From Lytechinus pictus (taxonomy: Eukaryota > Echinodermata > Echinoidea > Temnopleuroida > Toxopneustidae): a stretch of 64,000 nucleotides of DNA. Below the pieces are notes generated by a model. It had not been told where the DNA came from. It saw only the letters and a list, made by a program, of their open reading frames with translations, and did not search any database. Position numbers and translations under genes: made by a program. Numbering within the stretch: position 1 is the first letter of the stretch; every line of letters starts with the position of its first letter. The stretch spans positions 17,375,001 through 17,439,000 of the forward strand of contig NC_087257.1 of the NCBI RefSeq assembly GCF_037042905.1. The letters run 5' to 3'. Shown piece by piece: positions 13,301 to 25,300 of the stretch.

Positions 13301-16300
13301 TCATGATGATACATGTTCATACATTTTTAGGCATTAATTTTCGAAGAGCACAGATTTTGTTTTTATGTCCATTGACAAAATACAAAAGATTAACAGGTTG
13401 CTGATCATTATGCTTGTTTGGTAGATCAAGTATGACCACAAGACTTGTCCAGGCTCTCTTCAAATTCATCTTTTGTCCATATTAAAGTGGAGACACCCCT
13501 TCACATCAACAGCCCTCATGTATTTAGGCCCTGACCGAATCCAAAATTGAAATCAGATACCAATTAAACTTCTAAACACTGCAGTGCAAGCTTTATATGA
13601 ATTGTATGCATTTTCAGATTACCAGATCAGCAATTTGCCCAAAATTAGCTCCAAAATGGACTTTAAAAAAAAGAATTCTTGTACTTTTCACAAGCCTCAG
13701 GGACGTGATGTCATGTTCTATTAGAAGCATTGTGAATCCATAGGTTTGTACATGGAAAAAAACAATGATTTTTTTTTTCTGCTTATCAGAATATGCATTC
13801 TACTTTCTTCTTTTCCATCACTTTCTGCAAGCTTCAATTGATGAAATATACAGCTTTTGACTTATTCTTGCTCTATTTCATTTCCAGCTTTTTGGCATAC
13901 ATGTAACTTCCAACTCTATCTGCATTCCAATTATGTTTAAAAAAAAAAAATTCCTGTCAACAATTAAGCCCCAATAACAGCCAAAGAAAGATTTCACAAA
14001 AAATTGTGAAGAGTTGTAGGTTTCCATCCATTTGAGTTCTGAATAATTCTCAATACCATTTTTCACTGCAAATTGGAACTAAAATTAAATTCATAATCTG
14101 CTCAGTATTTGCTCATTGTCTGTCCGTGATGAAATTAATGTCCGTCTGAGATTATTTTGATTGATTTATGATATGGATAAAATGTATGGATTTTAGCTAT
14201 ATTCAAATGAAATGATGTACAGTGTCTAGTGAGATGCTTCTACACACTTTTATTTTTGTTTCTATTCTGATAAAGAATAAAAAGCTGAATCCATATCATA
14301 AACTCAATAAAAATGATCACGGACGGACATTAATTTCATCACGGACGGAAATTTCAAAATGGAATGTTAACATCTACCAGAAAAATTTACTTCCCATATT
14401 TTTTCTACTATTGATGATAGATTAATGTTCAGAGTACAAGAAAATCCAAACCAAATTGGAGTAACTTTGAAAACAATAAAACTAGAGTGAATTGAGTTTG
14501 AGTGAATTTACACTGTCCGTCCGTGATGAAATTAATGTCCGTCCGTGATCATTTTTGATTGAGTTTATGATATGGATAAAATGTATGGATTTCAGCTATG
14601 TTCAAATAAAATGATGTACAGTGTTTAGTGAGATACCTCTACACCTTTTTATTTTTTATTTCTATTCTGATAAAAAATTAAAAAACTTTTTATATTTTTT
14701 TTCATCACGGACGGAAATTTCAAAATGGAAATGTTCACACCTACCAAAAAAAATTACTTCCCAATATTTTTTTTCTACTAATTTATGTTTGATAATAGAT
14801 TAATGTTCAGAGTGCAAGAACATCCAAACAAAATTAGAATAACTTTAAAAACAATAAAACTAGAGAGAATTTAATTTTAGTAAAAATGTCCGTCCGTGAT
14901 GAGAGGAAATAGCACCCCCACAAATAAAATGGACTATTCCAGTACTTTAGGATTTATCAATCTTCATGAAACTGAGTTCTTTGAAACCTGAGATATCAAA
15001 GATTATCTTAAAAGCAATTTTGATAGAAATATCTATAAAAAAAAATTTCACCTCAATGCTAACCCTTAACCGATCATGCTCAAAACACAATTAGTGAGTG
15101 GAGGCATAATTAGAAACCTACAGATGGAAATGTTTGCAAGCTTCCAAGAAACCACCTTATCCATTCCAAAGACTAATGAATGCAAAAGGATATCTTTCTT
15201 GCTCCATCCGTATCACCGAGCTCTGCCAGCAGGTTTCCTGATAGCTCCAGCGCTCTCACGTTGTCAGGTTCCATCTCTAGCGCCCTCTGGCAGAACTTCT
15301 GTGCCATTTCATACTCAAAAGTATCAAGGTATTCCTCTACCTGAAAAGTACAGATAACAATAATTATAACGTCATATTTTAAACAGGTTAGCCACTTCAG
15401 TTCTGAAAACTTCTCTCCCAGCTGGCCCTGCTATCATGAAAATGTTATTATTAGTAACAATAGGAAAAGCAAGCACAATGGTGTACATGTGAATTGCTTT
15501 ATTTCATCTTGAATTGCATGTTTTCATCCAAAGTGTTGTAAAATGTTTTTAATACTAGTATTGGAATTGAATAAAGTTGAACTAAACTGAAACTTCTGAA
15601 AAATTTATTTTGAAGGATTTCCCACAAAGATGGTGAATGGCTTTGAATTCTCTACAAAAGGACACAATGCAAGAGGAGAATGAAGGGGTGACCCCCCCCC
15701 ACATTTTTCTACAAAATGACAGGAAAACAGAAAAAGATATACAAAACAAGAAAACTAATGATTGAGAAATGATGGTTAAGTCATATCGCTATTTAAATGC
15801 CTCTATTTTGTAAATTAAAATTTAAACAAGTGGAATGCCTCTGGCGGTCTCACCTGCATCACGCGATTCAATATAGCAGCAGTGCTGACTTTGAAAACTA
15901 CTATAACTCGCACAAGATGTTCAGTGATACTTGGTTACTCTTATGTCCACGTTTTATGAACTAGACCAATACACTTACAGAGATATAATGGTAATTCAAC
16001 AAATACCCCCAAGGTGACCAAAGTTCATTGACCTTACATGACCTTTGACCTTGATCATGTGACCTGAAACTCGCACAGGATGTTCAGTGATACTTGATTA
16101 CTCTTATGTCCAAGTTTCACGAGTCTGATCCATAAACTTTCAAAGTAATGATGGTAATTCAACATATACCCCCATTATGGCCAAAGTTCATTGACCTTTG
16201 ACCTTGGTCATGTGACCTAAAATGCGCACAGGATGTTCAGTGATACTTGATTACTATTATGTCCAAGTTTCATGAATCAGATCCATAAACTTTCAAAGTT

Positions 16301-19300
16301 ATGATGGTAATTCAACAGATACCCCCAATTCGGCCAAAGTTCATTGACCCTAAATGACCTTTGACCTTGGTCATGTGATGTGAAACTCATGCAGGATGTT
16401 CAGTGATACTTGATTAACCTTATGTCCAAGTTTCATGAACTAGGTCCATATATTTTCTAAGTTATGATGACATTTCAAAAACTTAACCTTAGGTTAAGAT
16501 TTTGATGTTGATTCCCCCAACATGGTCTAAGTTCATTGACCCTAAATGACCTTTGACCTTGGTCATGTGACATGAAACTCAGGCAGGATGTTCAGTAATA
16601 CTTGATTAACCTTATGGCCAAGTTTCATGAACTAGGTCCATATACTTTCTAAGTTATGCTGTCATTTCAAAAACTTAACCTTCGGTTAAGATTTGGTGTT
16701 GACGCCGCCGTCGCCGTCGGAAAAGCGGCGCCTATAGTCTCACTCTGCTATGCAGGTGAGACAAAAATGCACCTCTGGGCTCCATCTTACAAAGAGTTAC
16801 GATTGATCCATTCAATCATAACTCTATGGAAATACATCAGTGTCATAATGCCTATGTGATATGCCTAGCAATTGAGTCTTGGAACTCTTGTTGGAATGCT
16901 CCCCAGGGAGTGGAGAAGGTGCATACATTGTATGCGGGCATGCAAGGATCCGATGACCGGGGTAATAATATTTCTGTAAAGCCTTAGAGACGTCGTTCCA
17001 ATGTGTTAAGCGCTATATAAATGCGGATTATTATTATTATTATTAATGGTTTTACATGAAATTTGCAAAATGTCCTTTGTAAACAAAGGAGAACACACCT
17101 AATTGTCAAGGAATCAAGGAATTTATGAATATACATCATATCTACACAAAATTTTGAACAAACATGCATGACATATATATGCTGACTTTGCTGGCTTTCC
17201 ATTGTTGCGATTGATTGGATCAATTGCAACTCTTTTTAAGACGGGGCCACAGGTCATCACTCTCCTTCCTTACAAAATACCCTGGCACCACATAGCTGAT
17301 CAAAGATAAAACCTATTAAAGTGGAATACCAACCTTTTCCAGAAGTTGGTCGATATTGAATTTGCTGGAGGTTTTTTTCACTGCTTTCTTCTGCTGTCGT
17401 CTCTGCTCCACCATATCCTGAAGCTCCCGTCTGCTCATCGAAGATCCTTCGCCTGTTATCATGGGTACATACAAACAAACATATGCAAAGATTTTGTTTT
17501 ACTTTATTATACCATGTGAGTAAAAAAAAATTTGACACCTCACAAATCCAAAATTTAAAGGGGAATGAAACCTTTTGAAGAAGTTGGCTTGTGTCGAAAC
17601 AGAAAAATCACAGAATAAGAACAAAGAAAGTTTGAGAAAAATTTGACAAATAATGAGAAAGTTATGAGCATTTGAATATTGCAATCATTAATGCTATGGA
17701 GATCGTCCCATTGGCAATTCGACAAGGATGTGTGATGTCACATGTGAACAACTTTCCCTTTGATGGACTATAAAATACCCTCAAAATTTCTCTTTTTGCT
17801 TTTTCTTATGGTAATACAAACTCTTTATCCATGATGTATTCTTTAAAAATCTGTATTACATGCCCTGCTATAGAAAGAACAGATGATCTACTGATAGATG
17901 TGATAAAAGAGGCAATTTAAGTGAAATATATACTAAAGTGGTGGAGAGAGTTGTTCACAAGTGACATCACACATCTTTGTCGCACTGCCAATTTGAGGAT
18001 CTCCATAGCATTAGTGATCGCAATATTCAAATGCTCATAACTTTCTCATTATTTGTCCGATTTTTCTCAAATTTTCGTTGATCTGTTTCTTTGATTTTTC
18101 TGTTTTCACACAAGCTATCTTGTTCCAAAGGTTTCATTCTCCTTTAAGGGAAATGTCATGTCATAAACACGTAATTATATGTCTGGAAAGAGCATCTTAT
18201 CCCAAATAATTTGATACCATATTTATGTAGCATGTCTTCATGCTTGGATAATCAGCAGGTATTCTTTGCAGTGATGTAAATTTTGACTTGCACCAAAGTA
18301 CGGCATGACTGCAATGAATGAATCCAGAGGCCAATGAGGTCAAAATCTTACACGAGTTAGTGAGCATTTGCTTCTCCATTTTCAATGAAATTAACTTCAG
18401 AATCGATACTACAAAGTGTTTATTAAAGAATTACAATGTACATTACTGAAAAATCATTTTGAAATGGATTTTTAATTTTTATACTGTAACCCTTGTAGGA
18501 TGATGACATGTCATTCACATCTGGATTCATTCAATGCAGTCATGCCTTAATTAAAGAGTTCCCTTTTTGCGACAGCCACCCTAGGCGAAAAATAAAAATC
18601 TAATAATATACATTTTTTTTCACCTTGGGTGGCAGCCATATGCCCCCTCAACTAAAATTGAAAAAAAAATATGGAGGTTTATCAAGAATTATCTAACATA
18701 TATCTAAGAGATTTAAGAAGGAAAAGTTGGATACATACCAAAATATGGCTTTATTCTGTCAAAATTTTGAGTGTAATTCCCAATGGCATATGTTTATTTA
18801 GTCAGAAAAATAGATACCCAATACTAAATAGTTGGCAATACTCTTGGAGAGTAGACTTAGACTAGTTATGATATCGGTTGATAACCGCTACGAAACCCAT
18901 GGCTTTCAACATTTCTGGCTAGCCCAGTAAGGCGACAGACTGGAGATGCTCGATGCCTTGTTCCGCAGCGAGAGCTCGGAGAGGTTCAAATCCAAGTTCC
19001 AACCAGAAGAGAAAAAAAGGAGAAAAAGAGAACAAAAGAAGGGGATTTGGGGGAAGTATTTTTTTAATTAGTGGAGGGGACATAAGGAAGTCTTTCCTGG
19101 GTGGCTGTCGCTAAAGGAACTCTTCCCCTCTTTTTTGCATAATGATTAGCTGGAGTCTTCTGCTCTCATGGTAGACCAAAAGCTTCAGTCTTTGACTTTG
19201 TATTTTGGTTGTTCTGTTGAACTGTGTTGGCTCACTCACCAATACATGGTGAATGGCAATGGGGATTATAGTAAAATGTCAGAAATTGTTAAATAAATCC

Positions 19301-22300
19301 CCAGAAACGACGGTTATTCCTGTCTACTCTCATGGCTGCCTCGGCTCTGGTTCATGAAAATTGAAATTGTTCATGTCTTGACTCATCTCTAGTCTAACGT
19401 AGACTTAATTAACTTAGCTCTTGACTCTTGTCATGTCATCGGTCCTTTTCTTTATTTATTGAGCTGAGTACCGTACAACAAAGCTGTGAATGAGAGTTGA
19501 ATGACGTCTCCAACCACCACTGTCGAAATAAACGCAAGTATTAAAGAGGGTGGATAGTTTTGGTAATTCCTCAAAATCGGCATGTCACCATTCTAATTAA
19601 TTTGTATATTATATGAATGTGTATGTCCTAAAACAGTCATGATGTGGATGATATGAAATGAAAAGGTGTTTTTCATGATAAATTATGCTCTTACATGTGT
19701 GGATTTTACTTTGTCGGGATACCCAGCTTTTTGAAACGTAGCTGCATGCAGACACTCAAAGTGCGCACCACCGCCTCTGCCGTGCGTGTGCTACGCGAGA
19801 ACGATAATGTAGTCCTCGCTACACAATTGCGTTGTCAATCAGTTTTACCATAGAGCTATTACAGCTCTATGGTTTTACGAAGCTCATAGTCGTAGATACA
19901 TTGCCGTTTCCAGACTTTCCTTGCATGATTGCATGTGCCGATTGCATCACATTACAACGAACGACAGAGCAGACTTTAGATCTAAACAGCCTTGATCGAT
20001 ATTAGGAGTACGTACCTCATTCCTACCTTCCTTGAAGTTTGAACTTGCCCTTGGCTGGGGGCCGCTTGCATATAACAAACCTCGACCGTCCCATCTTCCC
20101 CATTAAAAAAATGCAACCACGATATTAGCTGTTGCAAATAAGTATCTGCTCTCTGATTGCTAATATAACACTGGAACAATTTATAAATCAGAATGAATAT
20201 AACGTACAGCACAGAATTAGAATTGGAAAAACTTCTTTTTTTGGTTCTTCTCCGACTTCCCGCGTATTAGCCTCAGCTCATGTTGTTTCAGATTGACAAA
20301 AAGTTTTATTTTACGATTCTAATGATTCAAAAGAAAAGAAAGGAAAATGAAACCAACAGAAAGAACCCTTACATTCAAAGAAAATTCCAAGATTGTGCAT
20401 CCTGTTTATGTTTTGGAAATGCATTGATTTAATTCTCACTAAAATGATATATAAACAGTCTTTGGGTTAATTGTGTCTGAATTCGTAGACTAGTACAGTG
20501 TGCACGTTGGATGTATGTTCTGTGTATGCAGTAGGACTGGCCGGGAATTTCATTCACTTGTGCGTGGGTGTACGGTATGAGCAGGGAAGTGTTATACACT
20601 TCCCTGGTATGAGTGTGTGTGTTTGTGTTGAAAAGTGCGTGCGGAGACGTTACGTAATAAGGTCAACAGATACATTGCATGCAATGATCTTGTATACCGG
20701 GCCTCCTAAAGGTCATGAAGAGTTCAGTTCACTGGTCATGTACATGGAGAGATCCTGCGTGTCCCGAGATAATTTGATTCAATCGAAACCATGGGCCTAG
20801 TATACAGCTCAGCATGCCGAGTTTCAGAAAACTGGCTATCAGAAAACTGGCTATCCTATATGGAATAAGTAATTTATTTGATAAAGTTCTGTAAATAATG
20901 TTATTCAGTTTGATCGTATATCTTTCCATAATATGGCCATTTCACATGGTAATAACCACTATCTCACTAACTAAATAGGCCTACCAAAAGAACAATAAAA
21001 ATAATAATGTGGGTCGGGTGTAACGTCGATATAGGGCCTCGATATCATTTTATATATTTCCCCATAATTTTATTTTTTTCCTGAATATGTGGAATAACCG
21101 CTGAGGATTATATCTATGGTTCAGTCAAGTTGGTCCTTATTTTCAAATCTCTAATTGAAATATAATTCAAACAAGCCAGGGGGGCGGTGGGGGCGGTCAC
21201 CCCCCCCCCAAAAAAAAAAAACGTCCCCAAAAAGAAAAAAAGAGAAAAAAGAGAGGAGAAAAGGAAAAGGGAAGGGAGGAAAGGGAAGAAAGGTAGCTTT
21301 GAGTTTTTTTTTTCTTTTTATTCTTTTTTTTTTCTCAAAAGAGAAACTCCTTCACTCTTGCTCTAGATTTATATATGAATTTTGCTTCCGCGCTGCGCGC
21401 GGTTAAATGACAATATTGAAGATCTCCATTGTTCCCCCCACCCTTTCTCTAACCCTGTTTTTCCACCTCAGCTATATATGTGTTTCTTGCCGGGTAAAGT
21501 TCAAATGTATACATTAGGGCATGGTTAGGCCGAAGTATATGAAGTTATCTTTTTTTTTAATTGATCGCGCAACTTCTGGTCGGGTCGGCTCCGGTTGGGT
21601 GAAATCTTTATATCAATTTCTGCCGTCACCTCCATAAAGTCAACTTCTCCCGCTTTTCAGCTCATTACTAAACAACCATCATTTTTGGGGCAAACAGGTT
21701 CCTAATTTAAAAAGAGGAAGGTATAAAATTCGTATCTTATTAAATAAAAAAGTACAATATTTGTTATCAAATTCTATTAAACTTCATGTCATTTCCCTGC
21801 ACATTCATCTCCTGTCCTGTTTTGCGCCCTCAGTTTGAAATTTTGAATGACACCAAAGTTTCTTTATAATTCAAAATGAAGCGCTTCATGATAAGTCAAA
21901 GAAATTAGGTATCCTTTTTATATAATTTCAATAAATCACAGAAGTTTCAACTTTTTGCGCACTATTTTCCTTGTAATGAAGTTCAATAATCTTAGAAAAT
22001 TAATTGAATTAGAGCCGATCGGGTATTGGAGATATCTGCATTTGATGAAACGTCTGCCCTTTGAAATTTCAGAGTTTCGTTGTTCTGCGCGGGGAGGAAT
22101 ATCTTCCTCCCGGCATATACACTTCTTCTCCTCTGTTTTGCGAGTTAAAGATATGCACTGTCGCTAAATTGTTTGTAATCAAATCTGATCTTTCCAAGGG
22201 AAGTATCCAATATGTGTTTGAGAATACCGTTTTCTCGGGACCCTTTTCATGGCAAAAAATTGATAAAACGCTTTAGTTTCCGCGCTTCGCGCGGGGTTGT

Positions 22301-25300
22301 TATCATTTTAATTTCCTCCATTGTATTCCTTTTTTGTGCGTTCACAATCTTTTTTGAAAACAATGTTCAAAATCACAATATAGTCAACTGAATTGAAGCT
22401 GATATATAGGTACTAAAGACAAAAGAGACGGCTCCTTTTCATTTTAATTTATGAAACACCAAAAGCTTCGCAAGGGAGGGGGAAACTCCCCCTCCCTGCA
22501 CCCACCCCCTAGGGAGCGCGCTTCGCACGCTCTGTGAGTGTTGGCACGCTTCGCGTGCATTTACCGCCCCCTCCAAAATGAAATCCTGGCTACGCGGTTG
22601 GTAGTGATCGAGGGACATCATCAACTCTCATTTGCATAATACTGAGTTGTGCATATAACTATTTTGTGAAAAATATATATGTGAAATTTGGAAATGCCAT
22701 ACTGATTTACTCATTTTTACATCCAATTTTGATGAATTTTTCAAAATTATGCTTGTTGGATTTTTTTCTATTGATTCAAATCAACATTTTTTTTCTGGGG
22801 TGGACTTGACCTTTAATTAAACATTGAACTGTGGGAGAGATGCAAAAAAAATGGCAGGGACAATGATTTACAAGCCAAGCACTGATCGATTTTCAAGTCA
22901 TTATCAGAAAACGGAGGTGAAAGAACGGGAAGGGGAAAAATGCAATGAAAGAAAGAAATTATATAGAGAAAGAAAGAACGTAGGAGAGGGGGGTTGGGTG
23001 GGGATCGAGCTGCATGGGAACGAGTCGTTGGGAATTTGTCTAGTCTGACAAACTTTATTATTGCAATTCTTTGTTTCTAACTTGACAACCAAACGATACA
23101 CGTCCCTCATGAATAACCGGATATATATTGTCACTCGGACTGTTATGAGTGAGAGAAAAGCAAAAAAACCCAAAACAAACATGTTGCGATATCGGCCTAA
23201 ATTAATTGCATCATAATTCATAGTGCATTGAAGTAAGATTATTTCTTCACACACACTTTCTTGTGAAAATGCCTATTTGTTCAACTGCATGGCCTATCCC
23301 TTCCCCAATAGGCCTACCCCCCCCCCCCCCCCAACCTCACCAATCGCATAGGGTGGACAAAATAATACTGCACGAGCAAGTATTTGGCCTTCGGCTGTAT
23401 AAAACGTGTAATTTTTGTTTGTCAACGAAACAAAGTACGAATCTCTTGTAATGAAAAGATCTCTGACTTCATAATTTTATAAAGTCAAAACTTATTCCCA
23501 AAATATTTTATGAATGTGAGAAAGACCAGCGGTCGAGAATACAGCATATACGCCAGTTTTCCCATAATTTTTCTTTCCACATGTAAATTGGCGGATCAGG
23601 GCTGGGGGCGACCAAGGTATATTTTGAAAATTGCTCATAGACATACATTTTTATTTATTTACTTTAATAATTGTATGCATTTATTCATTCATTCATGCAT
23701 GGTCATTTATCATATATTCTGTTTCATTTCCCCAGTGTAAGAGAGTCTTGCACAATAGAGCTAAATGTACGAAAATTGCCATTATAAAATATGGGCCCGT
23801 CTGTTTTGCTGTTTCCACCAATTTTTATTTCAAAATCCAAAATGATACATTTTCTTTTGTTCCACGTTCCAATAAATAAAAAATCTTACTTGACATCTAA
23901 CACGAAACGAGTGACCATTTTTGAACTTTCTTCACAACGTAAAATTTTATAAGAATCTTTTTACTATAATTGGCGACCTTGCCTGACACAGTCCAATTCG
24001 ATATTGCCATAAACTATATAAATCGCTCTTGTACCATGATTGGTATACCCTGGCCTAATGGCACTGGATGCATGATCAGTTTCAAGTTTCCAATTTGCAC
24101 CTTTCTAATGAGTCTGAGCAGAAACACAAGTAAAGAACTGTATATAGCTCCTTTATAGAGGCATATTTACAAATGATATGTTGGGTACAGGGGCGGATCC
24201 AGCTTCGCTGATATGGGGGGGGGGGATTTTTCAGTCACATTTTCCACAATCGGCCGCTCGAAGTTGATTTATGTATGTTTATTTGAAGGGGTAGTCCATT
24301 AGCTGTATTCCTATAAATCAACATAAATATTTAATAATCTCATAAGCCTTATATAAATAGTTCGAGCGCGAAGCGCAGGCTAATTTTCTATTTGAAATTT
24401 TAACATTCTGGGCAATGTTTGTGAGCCTGAACGAATCGTGTATATATGCAACTAAATAATTAGCCATGAATGCGTTGCATATTTCAACAATCAAATAGAA
24501 GTACATTTTTACCTAAAGAAGGGAAATTCTAAGCTTTTTTGTAAACGTAAACAGGATATGTATATCACTGAACTATTGATGCGAGGGCGAAGCGCGAGCG
24601 TAAAAAAAAGAGATTTAGACTAAAACGGGACACATCATTCATGTTTTGTAAATAATGAAAAGGATGAGTAATTTGGGATCTTTCTAGATTAATAACATGA
24701 ATAATGCGAGCGCGGATCCAGGGCGAAGTTCCCGGGTCCCTCTAGGAGTGGGGAAAATAAAAAAAGGGAAAAGAGAGGAGAAAAAAAGGAGGAAAAGAGG
24801 AGGAAGACAAATGAAAAAAATAAGGTGAGAAGAAGACTTGGAAAATACAAAAAAAATAAGAATCTTTCATATCACTATATGAATTTTTCGCTCGCACTTG
24901 CATGTTTGATATCGAGATACAAATAATCCTCAATGGGCTGATATGGAGCTTAAAATATCACGTTGCTTGATTTACAAATTGATTTTTTTTAATGTGCAGC
25001 CGTAGTCCGTTTATGGTCTGATCGAGTATCAATGCAGCTCGCGCTACGCGCTCGCATTATTTGTCAAGTACCCAATCTCTAGTCTTCGTATTTACAATAA
25101 ATTCTCAAAATATTCTTATTCAGGTCTGATTGTCAAAACATATCAGCTCTGATTGTCAAAACCTATCAGCTAGCGCTGCGCGCTCACATTTCGATTGGTT
25201 AGTTATTTATCTCTATAACAAACTATTCAAAATCCCTTTTCATGACAATTTATTAAAAAAAAATCGGTTCGTGATTTGCGCTCGCATTAATTGTTAAAGA

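Noticed and set aside
19847-19873. Perfect 11-bp hairpin as a possible microRNA
   Set aside because: The stem is too short for a microRNA precursor (loop of five bases) and flanks do not extend pairing.
24742-24933. Phe/Ser-rich open frame
   Set aside because: Arises from a purine/pyrimidine-biased tract; no coding signs.
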